DNA of 64,000 nucleotides from NCBI GenBank assembly GCA_963838035.1, contig CAWIPM010000002.1, forward strand, positions 248,001 through 312,000. Reading direction: 5' to 3'. The notes under the pieces were generated by a model. That model saw nothing but the letters and a program-made list of their open reading frames with translations. It made no database searches and had not been told where the DNA came from. Shown piece after piece: positions 37,683 to 46,984 of the stretch (positions are counted from its first letter, which is position 1; each line of letters begins with the position of its first letter). Source of the stretch: CAVVNN01 sp963838035 (GTDB lineage: Bacteria; Actinomycetota; Thermoleophilia; Solirubrobacterales; 70-9). A program made the position numbers and the translations under genes.

Positions 37683-38818
37683 TCGGCAACCCCCTCGACG
37701 TTCTCGACCACCCAATCGATACAGGCCGTCAGGGCCTCGACATCGGCGGGCTCGACCGCCGGAAACATCCCGATTCGCAGCTGGTTGCGGCCGAGCTTGC
37801 GATAGGGCTCGACGTCGACGATCCCGTTCGCGCGCAGCGTCCCGGCGAGCGCCGCCGCGTCGACGGTGTCATCGAAGTCGATCGTTCCGACGACCAGCGA
37901 GCGCTTCGCCGGGTCGGCGACGAAGGGCCCCGCGGAGGCGGTGCGCTCGGCCCAGCCGTAGAGGTGGCTGGAGGACGCCGTGGTCCGCCCCACACACCAA
38001 TCGAGCCCACCGTTGCCGAGCATCCACTCGACCTGGTCGGCGAGCAGGATCAGCGTCGCCAATGCGGGCGTGTTGTAGGTCTGGTCCTTGCGGGAGTTCT
38101 CGACCGCGGTCTGCAGCGAGAGGAAGGAGGGCTGCCAGCGATCCGCGGCGGCGTCGAGCTCCGCGATCCGGTCGATCGCCGCCGGGCTGAGCAGCGCCAA
38201 CCAGAGGCCGCCATCGGCGCCGAAGCCCTTCTGCGGCGCGAAGTAGTAGGCGTCGGCCTGACCCACATCGACCGGCAGGCCGCCGGCGCCCGAGGTCGCA
38301 TCCACCAGGACCAGCGCCTCGCCGGACCCCGCGGGGCGGCCGACCTCGACCATCACCCCGGTCGACGTCTCGTTGTGGGCCCAGGCGATCACGTCGGCCT
38401 CGGGGTCGGCGACAGGGGCGGGGGCGTCGCCGGGCTCGGCCTCGACCATGATCGGGTCGGCGAGAAAGGGCGCCGCCTTGGCCGCATTGGCGAACTTCTG
38501 GGTGAACTCGCCGTAGGCCAGGTGCAGGGAGCGATCCCGTACCAGCCACGCCGCCGCCGCCTCCCAGAACGCCGTCGTGCCGCCGTTGCCGAGCGCGACC
38601 TCGTAGCCGTCGGGGACGTCGAACAGCTCGCCCAGGCCCCTGCGAACGCGGCCAACCAGATCCCTCACCGGCGCCTGCCGGTGCGAGGTCCCCATCAGCG
38701 CCACCTGGTCTGCCAGCCGCGCCAACGCCTCCGGTCGGACCTTCGACGGCCCACAGCCGAAGCGGCCGTCGACCGGCTTGATGCTGTCGGGGATCTTGGC
38801 CGAGGTCTTCAGCGCCAT
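37679..38818 (-). CDS. serC: Phosphoserine aminotransferase
   Basis: A 379-residue PLP enzyme of the actinobacterial-type SerC family (IPDSIKPVDGRFGCGPSK start). The PLP lysine is in YFAPQKGFGADGGLW. It makes phosphoserine from phosphohydroxypyruvate supplied by SerA, encoded by the next gene. TAACCT (38828-38833) nine bases before the ATG is a likely -10. Confidence 0.93.
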   Translation of the reverse strand: MALKTSAKIPDSIKPVDGRFGCGPSKVRPEALARLADQVALMGTSHRQAPVRDLVGRVRRGLGELFDVPDGYEVALGNGGTTAFWEAAAAWLVRDRSLHLAYGEFTQKFANAAKAAPFLADPIMVEAEPGDAPAPVADPEADVIAWAHNETSTGVMVEVGRPAGSGEALVLVDATSGAGGLPVDVGQADAYYFAPQKGFGADGGLWLALLSPAAIDRIAELDAAADRWQPSFLSLQTAVENSRKDQTYNTPALATLILLADQVEWMLGNGGLDWCVGRTTASSSHLYGWAERTASAGPFVADPAKRSLVVGTIDFDDTVDAAALAGTLRANGIVDVEPYRKLGRNQLRIGMFPAVEPADVEALTACIDWVVENVEGVAE

Positions 38819-38927
38819 CGCGGCGACAGGTTATTGACAGGCGCGGGTGGACCACGGGCGGGCGGCGGGCTAGGCTCACTTCGAATCCGACCCCGTCCCT
38901 CGCGAATCAGCTACTCCTGGAGGATCC

Positions 38928-39599
38928 ATGCACCCCGTCACCTACGAAGCGGACTACAAAGGCGAGCCCAACCGCTGGACGACGTTCTTCAGGATCTTTC
39001 TAGCAATCCCTTGGTTGATCGTCTTCCTCGTCTACGCGATCGGCTCCCTCTTCGTCACGATCGCCGCCTGGTTCACCCTGCTCGTCCTCGCCCGCTACCC
39101 GGATCCGCTGCGCCGCTACAACACGGGGTTCTTGCGCTTTCACGTCCGCGTGGCGTCATGGATCGGCCTGCAAACCGACCAATGGCCTCCGTTCGGATTC
39201 GGCGAGGAGCCCTCTTACCCGGTGCGGATCGTCGTGGCAACCCCGACCGGCCAACAATCGCGGGCGAAGGTCCTCTTCCGACTGATCCTGGCCTTCCCGG
39301 CCGTCTTCATGAGCTTCGTGATGAGCGTCGTGCAGGCTGGCGCGGCGGCGGTCAGCTGGTTCTCGATCGTCTTCCGCGGCTATCAGCCGAAGGCCGCGCA
39401 CGACGCCTTCACCTACGCCTTCACCTACGCGACGCGCCTCTACGCCTACTACGGCTACGTCATCTACTACTACATACCCGTTGGCGGCCTGCTCGTCGAC
39501 GAGTACCCGCCCTTGGGCGACGACGGCTACGCACGCGCCATAGGCCGCAAGACCGCAAGCTCGCAGCCGGTGCCACCCCCTCCAACCAGCGTCACGTAG
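38928..39599 (+). CDS. DUF4389-like membrane protein
   Basis: A 223-residue protein with two pairs of hydrophobic segments (about residues 22-50 and 120-150) and aromatic-rich loops; YARYPDPLRRYNTGFLRF-type text is typical of the DUF4389 family. Function unknown. A good RBS (GGAGG) precedes the ATG, and a TAGGCT box is at 38871-38876. Its TAG stop is part of the -10 box of the next gene. Confidence 0.75.
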   Translation: MHPVTYEADYKGEPNRWTTFFRIFLAIPWLIVFLVYAIGSLFVTIAAWFTLLVLARYPDPLRRYNTGFLRFHVRVASWIGLQTDQWPPFGFGEEPSYPVRIVVATPTGQQSRAKVLFRLILAFPAVFMSFVMSVVQAGAAAVSWFSIVFRGYQPKAAHDAFTYAFTYATRLYAYYGYVIYYYIPVGGLLVDEYPPLGDDGYARAIGRKTASSQPVPPPPTSVT

Positions 39600-39611
39600 G
39601 ATCGCGGGGCG

Positions 39612-40019
39612 ATGTCCAAGGCGACCGCGGGATCACCGGTGAATGGGGACGGTTACGCAGTCGCCAACCTCGCCGACCTCGGCGAAGGGCCCGGGTTCCG
39701 CAAGATCCGCAAGGAGCTCGGCGTGACTGCGTTCGGTGTCAACGCGATCGTGCTTCCCCCGGCCTATGAGACGGGCCGTCACTACCACGACGAGCAGGAG
39801 GAGCTCTACTTCCTTCACAGCGGCCGGATCGCGATCGAGTTCGGCGACGGCTCCAGTCACGAGCTGGGGCCGGGCGGGCTCGCCCGCGTCGACGCCGCGA
39901 CCGTGCGCGGGATACGCAACCTCAGCGACTCCGAGGACGCCGTCTACGTCGTCGTCGGTGGCAAGGACGGCTACGTCGGCCGCGACGGGCGCCAGCCCGA
40001 GGGCGAGACAAAGCGGTAG
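39612..40019 (+). CDS. Small cupin-domain protein
   Basis: A 135-residue single-domain cupin. Metal-binding motif 1 is GRHYHDEQEELYFLHSG (His, His, Glu) and motif 2 lies around LGPGGLARVDAATVRGIRN. Such proteins bind a metal and act as isomerases, dioxygenases or sensors; none can be assigned. TAGGAT (39597-39602) lies nine bases before the ATG. Convergent with ilvC. Confidence 0.88.
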   Translation: MSKATAGSPVNGDGYAVANLADLGEGPGFRKIRKELGVTAFGVNAIVLPPAYETGRHYHDEQEELYFLHSGRIAIEFGDGSSHELGPGGLARVDAATVRGIRNLSDSEDAVYVVVGGKDGYVGRDGRQPEGETKR

Positions 40020-40025
40020 CGCTCC

Positions 40026-41030
40026 TCAGAACTCCTGGTCGATCCAGGGCATCATGTCGCGCAGCTCGCCGCCGACCTCCTCGACCTGGTGCCCTGCGCC
40101 CTCTTTGCGCATGCGGTCGAGGTTCTCGCCGCCCGCCCGGTTCTCGGCGATCCACTCTCTGGCGAACTCACCCGACTGGATCTCCCCGAGGATCTGCTTC
40201 ATCGCCGCGCGGGACTCCTCGCCGATCACCCGTTTGCCGCGGGTCATGTCGCCGTACTCGGCGGTGTTGGAGATCGAGTAGCGCATGCCCTGGATCCCCT
40301 TCTCATACATCAGGTCGGCGATCAGCTTCAGCTCGTGGAGGCACTCGAAGTAGGCGAGACGCGGGTCATATCCCGCCTCGACCAGGGTCTCGAATCCCGC
40401 TCGGACCAGCTCGCTGGCGCCGCCGCATAGGACCGCCTGCTCGCCGAAGAGGTCTGTCTCGCACTCGTCCTTGAAGGTGGTCTCGATGATCGCCGCGCGG
40501 CCACCGCCGATCCCCGCGGCGTAGGCGAGGACGAGGTCGTGGGCGTTCCCGGTGGCATCCTGATGGACGGCCATCAGGCAGGGCACCCCATGGCCCTCCT
40601 CGTACTGGCGACGGACCAGGTGGCCGGGACCCTTGGGCGCGACCATTCCCACATCAACGCCGGGCGGCGGCGCGATCTGCTCGAAGTGGATCGCAAAGCC
40701 GTGCGCGAAGAGCAGCAGGTTGCCGGGGGCGATGCCGTCGGCGATCTCTGCGGTCCAGACCTCGGCCTGCCTCTCGTCCGGGAGCAGGACCATCACGACG
40801 TCCCCGCGGCTAGCGGCTTCGGCTACGTCGAGCACGGCCAGCCCCGCATCCTCGGCCTTGGCGCGACTGGATGAGTCCGGGCGCAGACCGACGACTACGT
40901 CGACGCCGGAGTCTTTGAGGTTGAGGGCATGGGCGTGGCCCTGGGAGCCGTAGCCGAGGATGGCAACGGTCTTGCCCCCCAGCTTGGAGAGGTCGGCATC
41001 CTTGTCGTAGAAAATGTCGTCTGTGCGCAT
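40026..41030 (-). CDS. ilvC: Ketol-acid reductoisomerase
   Basis: A 334-residue class I enzyme. The Rossmann motif is ILGYGSQGHAHALNLKDSG, the knotted C-terminal domain carries ETTFKDECETDLFGEQAVLCGG with the Mg-binding acids, and CLHELKLIADLMYEKG follows. It is the second common step of valine, isoleucine and leucine synthesis. It has its own promoter: TAGCCT (41039-41044), eight bases before the ATG, includes the menE stop codon. It is separate from ilvBN, 7.3 kb away. Confidence 0.96.
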   Translation of the reverse strand: MRTDDIFYDKDADLSKLGGKTVAILGYGSQGHAHALNLKDSGVDVVVGLRPDSSSRAKAEDAGLAVLDVAEAASRGDVVMVLLPDERQAEVWTAEIADGIAPGNLLLFAHGFAIHFEQIAPPPGVDVGMVAPKGPGHLVRRQYEEGHGVPCLMAVHQDATGNAHDLVLAYAAGIGGGRAAIIETTFKDECETDLFGEQAVLCGGASELVRAGFETLVEAGYDPRLAYFECLHELKLIADLMYEKGIQGMRYSISNTAEYGDMTRGKRVIGEESRAAMKQILGEIQSGEFAREWIAENRAGGENLDRMRKEGAGHQVEEVGGELRDMMPWIDQEF

Positions 41031-41041
41031 GGCTGAGCAGG

Positions 41042-42367
41042 CTAACGCAGCGCGCGCCGCATCAGCTTGCCGGAGGGCGTACGCGGCAACGCCGCCGCCA
41101 GCTCCACCCGCTTCGGCACCTTGAAGTCGGCGAGCGCGCCGGCGCAGTGGCGCCGCAACTCGTCCGGGGTCGCATCGGAGCCGTTCTCGAGCACCACCAC
41201 CGCGGTCACCGCCTGCTGCCACTCGGGATCGTCGCGGCCGATCACCGCCGCGTCGGCGACTTCGGGGTGGCGCAGCAACACCTTCTCCACCTCCGCCGGA
41301 ACCACGTTCTCGCCGCCGGTGACGATCATGTCGTCGATCCGGTCCTCGACGTAGAGGAACCCCTCCTCGTCGATCCTGCCGAGATCGCCGGTGTGAAGCC
41401 AGCCGTCGGCGTCGGCGCTCCCCGGCGCCACGGTCGGGCCTTGGACCAGGATCTCCCCCTCTTGAATGCGCAGGTGGGTGGTCAGCAGGGGCCGTCCGGC
41501 GGAGCCCAGCTTGCGCCGCGCGTCGGCGGGGGCGAGCGTCGTCACCTGCGAGCAGGCCTCGGTGAGCCCGTAGGTCTGAACGACGGTCGCGCCGCGCCCG
41601 ATCGCCTCCTCCAGCGGCTCCTCGGGGACCGGGCCGCCGCCGACGAGAATCGCCCGTGGCCCGGAAAGGTCGGCATCGGCCTCCAGCAGCCGGGTCAGCG
41701 TCGTCGTCACCAGGGAGAGGACCGTGATCCCGCTGCTCTGAAGCGCGGCGGCGACGTCATCGACGTCGAAGCCGTCCTGGAGAACGGCGGTGGTGCCATA
41801 GATGACCGAGCGCATCACGATCGAGAGCCCGGAGATGTGGCTCAGCGGCAGGCAGCAGAGCCAGTTGTCCTGCGGCTGGACACCGATGTTGAAGCCCGAG
41901 CCGACCGCGTTCCAGAGGAAGTTTCCGTAGGTGAGCGGAACCGGGCGGGGAACACCGGTGCTGCCGCTGGTGAGCACGCGGCAGACGACGTCGTCCATGT
42001 CGTGCTCGCCGAGCAACGGAAGGTCGGCCTCGCTCTGGGTCAGCTCTCCGGGGTCGCTGAGGTCGAGGGTCGGCTCCTCGACCGCGACCACCTCCGCCCG
42101 CTCGGCCTCGGTCAGGCGCGGGCCCAGCGGCAACAGCACGGCGCCGACCTTCATCAGCGCGTGCACGAGCGCCACCAGCTCACGACTTGGCCTCGTGGTC
42201 AACGCCACGGTCGAGCCGCGGCGCACACCCTGGGCGGCGAGGCGGCGTGCGACCCATGTCGCCTCTGCCTCCAACTCGGCATAGGTCACCTCGCCCCCGT
42301 CCACGATCAGCGCCGTGCGGTCCGGGCAGCTCTGCGATCTCTGGGCGAGCCAGTTGTCGAGTTTCAT
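41042..42367 (-). CDS. menE: o-Succinylbenzoate-CoA ligase
   Basis: A 441-residue acyl-CoA synthetase. The P-loop is TSGSTGVPRPVPLTYGN, followed by QTYGLTEACSQV, GWLHTGDLGRIDEEGFLYVEDRIDDMI (two family blocks) and the catalytic lysine in TPSGKLMRR. MenE is assigned because it diverges from menB with only 21 bases between start codons. Other acyl substrates are possible in isolation. I start at the ATG giving MKLDNWLAQRS. Confidence 0.9.
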   Translation of the reverse strand: MKLDNWLAQRSQSCPDRTALIVDGGEVTYAELEAEATWVARRLAAQGVRRGSTVALTTRPSRELVALVHALMKVGAVLLPLGPRLTEAERAEVVAVEEPTLDLSDPGELTQSEADLPLLGEHDMDDVVCRVLTSGSTGVPRPVPLTYGNFLWNAVGSGFNIGVQPQDNWLCCLPLSHISGLSIVMRSVIYGTTAVLQDGFDVDDVAAALQSSGITVLSLVTTTLTRLLEADADLSGPRAILVGGGPVPEEPLEEAIGRGATVVQTYGLTEACSQVTTLAPADARRKLGSAGRPLLTTHLRIQEGEILVQGPTVAPGSADADGWLHTGDLGRIDEEGFLYVEDRIDDMIVTGGENVVPAEVEKVLLRHPEVADAAVIGRDDPEWQQAVTAVVVLENGSDATPDELRRHCAGALADFKVPKRVELAAALPRTPSGKLMRRALR

Positions 42368-42388
42368 CGGCGGGATATCGTGCCCATC

Positions 42389-43267
42389 ATGCCCAAACGT
42401 CACAAAGAAGCTCCGCCCGAAGAGGACCTCTACGCGCCGATCGAGTGGACGGCGGCCGCCGAGTACGGCGACATCCGCTACGAGAAGGCCGACGGGATCG
42501 CCAAGATCACGATCGATCGACCCGAGGTCCGCAACGCGTTCCGGCCGCAGACCCTGGCCGAGCTGCGCGACGCCTTCGCCCGTGCGCGCGACGACCTCGA
42601 GGTCGGGGCGATCGTCTTCACCGGCGCCGGGACCGAGGCATTCTGCTCGGGTGGCGATCAACGGATTCGCGGCAACGACGGCTATATCGGCGACGACGAC
42701 GTCGCTCGGCAGGGGGTCGGCAGGCTCGACGTCGGCGACCTGCATGTGCAGATCCGCCGCCTGCCGAAGCCGGTGGTGGCGATGGTCGCGGGCTACGCGG
42801 TCGGCGGCGGTCACATCCTCCACCTCGTCTGCGACCTGACGATCGCCGCCGACAACGCGCAGTTCGGGCAGACCGGGCCGCGGGTCGGCAGCTTTGACGG
42901 CGGCTTCGGCGCCAGCCTGCTAGCGCGCAACATCGGGGTGAAGCGGGCCAAGGAGGTCTGGTTCCTCTGCCGTCTCTACGGGGCCGAGGAGGCGCTGGAG
43001 ATGGGGCTGGTCAACACCGTCGTTCCGATCGCGGATCTGGAGCGCGAGACGGTCGCCTGGTGTCGGGAGATGCTCCACCTCTCTCCGCTCGCGCTGCGCC
43101 TGCTGAAGGCGAGCTTCAACGCCGAAGAGGACGGGCTCACAGGCCTTCAGCAACTCTCACACGACGCGACGCTGTTGTTTTACATGTCCGAGGAGGGGCA
43201 GGAGGGACGCAACGCCTTCCAGCAGGGGCGCAAGCCCGAGTTCGGCAAGTTCCCCAAAAGACCATGA
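42389..43267 (+). CDS. menB: 1,4-Dihydroxy-2-naphthoyl-CoA synthase
   Basis: A 292-residue crotonase-family enzyme that closes the naphthoquinone ring in menaquinone synthesis. Oxyanion-hole blocks are FCSGGDQRIRG and AGYAVGGGHILHLVCDLTIA; GQTGPRVGSFDGGFGASLLAR is specific to MenB. TATCGT (42376-42381) lies seven bases before the ATG. The stop overlaps the menA ATG. Confidence 0.96.
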   Translation: MPKRHKEAPPEEDLYAPIEWTAAAEYGDIRYEKADGIAKITIDRPEVRNAFRPQTLAELRDAFARARDDLEVGAIVFTGAGTEAFCSGGDQRIRGNDGYIGDDDVARQGVGRLDVGDLHVQIRRLPKPVVAMVAGYAVGGGHILHLVCDLTIAADNAQFGQTGPRVGSFDGGFGASLLARNIGVKRAKEVWFLCRLYGAEEALEMGLVNTVVPIADLERETVAWCREMLHLSPLALRLLKASFNAEEDGLTGLQQLSHDATLLFYMSEEGQEGRNAFQQGRKPEFGKFPKRP

Positions 43268-44145
43268 GAATCTGGCTTATGGCGGCGCGGCCGCGAACGC
43301 TGCCCGCGGCGATCGCGCCGGTATTGGTGGGGACCGCTGCCGCGGTCCAGTGGGCCGGGAGCCTCCCCAGGGTCGGGGCCTTCGTCGCCGCCCTGATCGG
43401 CTCGGTCTTCATCCAGGTCGGGACCAACCTCGCCAACGACTACTCCGACGCCAGGAGGGGAGCGGACACAGCCGACAGGCTCGGGCCCGTACGGGTTACC
43501 TCGGCGGGACTGGTTGCGCCGCAGCGGGTGCTGAGGGCGACCTGGATCGCCTTCGCGATCGCGGTTGGCTGCGGCGTCTACCTGGCGGCGGTCGCCGGGG
43601 TCGTGATCCTGCTGATCGGCGCGGTCTCGATTGCGGCGGGCGTGCTCTACACGGGTGGGCCCCGGCCCTACGGATACGCCGGCCTGGGTGAGGTCTTCGT
43701 CTTCCTCTTCTTCGGCCTGGTCGCGGTCAACGGCTCCTACTACGTCCAGGTCGAGCTTCTCGACGCTCTGCCCTTGGGGCTGTCGATCGCGGTCGGGTTC
43801 CTGGCGACGGCGATCCTCGTCGTCAACAACGTTCGCGATCTGGAGACCGACCGGCGCTCCGGGAAGATGACACTTGCGGTGCGGATGGGAAGGCGGAACG
43901 CGGTTGCGCTCTACCGGCTGCTGGTGCTGGGGGCGTTCGCGGTGCTGCCGATCGCGCTGGTCGCGGGCGAATCGAGCCTGCTGCCGTTGATCGGCCTCGC
44001 CGCGCTGCCCCTGGCGATCGGCCCGATGCGGGCGATCACGAACCGAACCGACGGCCCGGCGCTGAACGGGGCACTGGCCGCGACCGGCGCCCTGCTCGCC
44101 GTCTTCAGTCTCCTGGTCACGGCAGGGCTGCTGGTCTCCAGCTGA
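43264..44145 (+). CDS. menA: 1,4-Dihydroxy-2-naphthoate polyprenyltransferase
   Basis: A 293-residue UbiA-family membrane enzyme with eight or nine hydrophobic segments. The first Asp-rich motif is NLANDYSDARRGAD and the second NNVRDLETDRRSGKMTLAVR. It attaches the polyprenyl tail to DHNA in the membrane. The ATG overlaps the menB stop (ATGA), which decides the start although the frame is open upstream. Confidence 0.94.
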   Translation: MRIWLMAARPRTLPAAIAPVLVGTAAAVQWAGSLPRVGAFVAALIGSVFIQVGTNLANDYSDARRGADTADRLGPVRVTSAGLVAPQRVLRATWIAFAIAVGCGVYLAAVAGVVILLIGAVSIAAGVLYTGGPRPYGYAGLGEVFVFLFFGLVAVNGSYYVQVELLDALPLGLSIAVGFLATAILVVNNVRDLETDRRSGKMTLAVRMGRRNAVALYRLLVLGAFAVLPIALVAGESSLLPLIGLAALPLAIGPMRAITNRTDGPALNGALAATGALLAVFSLLVTAGLLVSS

Positions 44146-44173
44146 GCCGCCCCCTTGGTGTCATGCTGTCGTC

Positions 44174-45232
44174 GTGCGTATCGCGTCGGTAGAGGTCATC
44201 CCCTACGCGCTCCCCTTCCGCAAGCCGTACGTGACCGCGCGGGGGCGGCTCGACCGGCGCGAGATGGCGCTGCTGCGACTGCGCTCCGACGACGGACTGA
44301 CCGGGCTGGGCGAGGCGGTGCCGCTGTCGTTGCGCGGGGGCGCCGGGCTGGGGCAGGTGGTTGAGGAGCTGGAGCGGCTGGGCGAGCAGGATTCGCTCGA
44401 TGAGGCGGCGCTGACCGGCGGCATCGCGGGGCTGTCGGCGCCGGCGCGCTGCGCGGCGCTCACCGCGTTGATGGACCTGCGAGGAAGGCGGGCGGACGCA
44501 GAGGGCAACTCCTCGACGGCCCGGTCGGCTCCCATCCCCTGTAACGCGACCCTTGTCGCGGGCGAGCCCGCGGCCGTCGCCGCCGACGCGCTGCACTGGG
44601 CGGAGGAGGGCTTCACCGCGTTCAAGCTGAAGCTCGGCGCCGGCGACGATGTGGGGCAGGTGCGCGCGGTCCGCGACGCGGTCGGGCCGGAGGCGCGAAT
44701 CCGGGTCGACGCCAACGCCGCCTGGGACGTGGAGACGGCGAAGCGAACACTGGCTGAGCTGGAGCCGCTCGACATTGAGCTGGCGGAGCAGCCGGTCGCG
44801 ACGCTGGAGGAGGCGAGAGAGGTCACCGGTGCGACCACGATCCCGATCGCCGCCGACGAGAGCGTCGAGAGTCGCGGGGACGCCGAGCGCGCGGTGGCGA
44901 TGGGGGCCTGCGGGCTCGCGGGGCTGAAGCTCTCCAAGGTCGGGGGGCCCGAGGCCGCGATCGGGATCGCCGAGGTCCTCCCATCTTTCATCTCCAGCGC
45001 CCTCGACGGGCCGGTCGGGATCGCCGCGGCGGCCCAGGTAGCCCAGACGCTTCGCGAGGCGGCGGGCGCCGAGGACCCCGGCCTGGCCCACGGCCTCGCC
45101 ACCCAGCGTCTCTTCTCCTCGACCATCGCCGCGGTCGAGTGCGAGCTGCGCGACGGGATGCTGCACCCGCCGGCCGGGCCAGGGCTGGGCGTCGAGATCG
45201 ACGAGGCAGCGCTCGACGCCCACCGCATCTAG
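44174..45232 (+). CDS. menC: o-Succinylbenzoate synthase
   Basis: A 352-residue enolase-superfamily enzyme dehydrating SHCHC. The KxK motif is in FTAFKLKLGAG, metal ligands are in IRVDANAAWD, ELAEQPV and IAADESV, and the second lysine is in GLKLSKVGGP. The start is GTG at 44174, with CATGCT six bases upstream. The TAG stop is embedded in the menD -10 box. Confidence 0.92.
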   Translation: MRIASVEVIPYALPFRKPYVTARGRLDRREMALLRLRSDDGLTGLGEAVPLSLRGGAGLGQVVEELERLGEQDSLDEAALTGGIAGLSAPARCAALTALMDLRGRRADAEGNSSTARSAPIPCNATLVAGEPAAVAADALHWAEEGFTAFKLKLGAGDDVGQVRAVRDAVGPEARIRVDANAAWDVETAKRTLAELEPLDIELAEQPVATLEEAREVTGATTIPIAADESVESRGDAERAVAMGACGLAGLKLSKVGGPEAAIGIAEVLPSFISSALDGPVGIAAAAQVAQTLREAAGAEDPGLAHGLATQRLFSSTIAAVECELRDGMLHPPAGPGLGVEIDEAALDAHRI

Positions 45233-45241
45233 GGTCAGCGT

Positions 45242-46984
45242 ATGGACCCGACCAACGGCAACACGGCCCTCGCCTCTGCCTTCGCCGAGGAGCTGGCCCG
45301 GGGCGGGCTCCGCCATGCCGTCCTCTCCCCCGGCTCCCGCTCCACACCGCTGGCGGTCGCGCTCTGGCGCCAGCCGGAGATTGACGTCACCGTGATCGTC
45401 GACGAGCGCTCCGCCGCCTTCCTCGCGCTCGGGGCTGCGCAGGCGACTGGCGCACCGGTGGCGATGCTCTGCACCTCGGGCACCGCCGCAGCCAACTTCC
45501 ACCCCGCGCTGTGCGAGGCGGACGAATCCGGCATTCCGCTGCTCGCGCTCACCGCCGACCGCCCACCCGAGCTGCGCGGGATCGGAGCCGGGCAGACGAT
45601 CGACCAGCTGAATCTCTACGGCTCCTCGGTGCGCTGGTTCTGTGAGGCAGGCACCCACGAGGCCGACGACGACGGGCTCCTCCACTACCGCTCGATCGCC
45701 TGCCGCGCCCTGGCGACGGCGCGCGGCGAGCCGCGCCCGGGCCCGGTCCACATCAACCTCCCCTGGCGCGAGCCGCTCTCCCCGGCCCCGGTCGAGGGCG
45801 CGGTGACGGCCACCGACCCGCTGGCGCTCGAGGGGCGTGGCACGCGGCCACTGACCGCGGTGACGCCCCTGGACCTGGAGCCCTCGGAGTTCCTGCTCGA
45901 GGAGGTTGCCAAGCACATCGGCAGCTCTCGTTGCGGAGCAATCGTCGCCGGGCGCCAGCTCGACCCCGAGCTGCGCGAGCCCCTCGTCCACCTCGCTCGT
46001 GCTGCCGGCTTCCCGATCCTCGCCGAGCCGACCTCCCAGCTTCGCTGCGGGCCGCACGACCGCTCCCACGTCGTCACGACCTACGATCTCCTCCTGCGCG
46101 ACGAGCGGTTCCGTGGAGCCGTCGCGCCGGACCTCGTCCTTCGCTTTGGCGAGATGCCGACGAGCAAGCCGCTCCGCGCCTGGCTCGTCTCGTCCGGCGC
46201 CGATCAGATCGTCGTCGACCCGCTCGGCGGCTGGAACGAGCCGAGCCGCCGCGCGGCGGCGATCCTGCGCGCCGACCCGACCGAGCTGGCGGCGGGGTGG
46301 GCAGCGAGGCTCGACAGCGAGGGACGCGAGCCGCCGAAGGTCTGGCAGGACGCGGAGCGGGCCGCGCGCAAGGCAATCGAGGCGGGGCTGGAGGGTCCGA
46401 ACTCGCTCACCGAGCCCGGTCTGCACCTCGCCCTCGGCGGCGTCCACCTCGACGGCGATCTCGTCTACACAGCCTCGAGCATGCCGATCCGCGACCAGGA
46501 GGCGTTCCTTCCGCCCGCGGCGGCCGACGTCCTCTTCCTCTGCAACCGCGGCGCCAACGGGATCGACGGCCTCCTCTCCTCGGGAATCGGCGCCGCACAC
46601 GCGACGGGACGGCCGACCACGATCCTCACCGGCGATCTCGGCCTCCTCCACGACATCGGCGGACTCGCCGCCCTGCGCGAGGTCGAGACCCCGGTCCGGA
46701 TCATCGTCATCGACAACGACGGCGGCGGCATCTTCCACTTCCTTCCCCAGGAGCGGGCGCTGGCCGCCGAGGAGTTCGAGGCCCTCCTCGGCACACCCCG
46801 CGGCGTCGACGTCGCCAAGGCCGCCGCCCTCTTCGGCCTCCCCCACCACCGGGTCGACTCCTTGGATCAGCTGCCTGAGATGCTGGCCGCCGGGACCGGC
46901 CTGATCGAGGTCCAGGTCGACCGCCGGTCAAACGTCGACCTACACCGCCGTCTCAGTGCCGCCGTGGCCGCGGCTACTCGCTGA
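45242..46984 (+). CDS. menD: SEPHCHC synthase MenD
   Basis: A 580-residue thiamine-diphosphate enzyme condensing isochorismate with 2-oxoglutarate. Family blocks are SPGSRSTPLAVALW, VIVDERSAAFLALGAA, CTSGTAAANFHPALCEA, LTADRPPELRGIGAGQTI, LPWREPLSP and the ThDP region LTGDLGLLHDIGG..VIDNDGGGIFHFLP. TAGGGT (45230-45235) lies six bases before the ATG. It overlaps the convergent menF by 11 bases. Confidence 0.96.
   Translation: MDPTNGNTALASAFAEELARGGLRHAVLSPGSRSTPLAVALWRQPEIDVTVIVDERSAAFLALGAAQATGAPVAMLCTSGTAAANFHPALCEADESGIPLLALTADRPPELRGIGAGQTIDQLNLYGSSVRWFCEAGTHEADDDGLLHYRSIACRALATARGEPRPGPVHINLPWREPLSPAPVEGAVTATDPLALEGRGTRPLTAVTPLDLEPSEFLLEEVAKHIGSSRCGAIVAGRQLDPELREPLVHLARAAGFPILAEPTSQLRCGPHDRSHVVTTYDLLLRDERFRGAVAPDLVLRFGEMPTSKPLRAWLVSSGADQIVVDPLGGWNEPSRRAAAILRADPTELAAGWAARLDSEGREPPKVWQDAERAARKAIEAGLEGPNSLTEPGLHLALGGVHLDGDLVYTASSMPIRDQEAFLPPAAADVLFLCNRGANGIDGLLSSGIGAAHATGRPTTILTGDLGLLHDIGGLAALREVETPVRIIVIDNDGGGIFHFLPQERALAAEEFEALLGTPRGVDVAKAAALFGLPHHRVDSLDQLPEMLAAGTGLIEVQVDRRSNVDLHRRLSAAVAAATR

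Noticed and set aside
44117..46849. 910-codon open frame on the minus strand opposite menC and menD
   Set aside because: It is a GC-rich shadow. menC and menD have complete family motifs on the plus strand, while the antisense product is Arg/Gly-rich with no recognisable domain.
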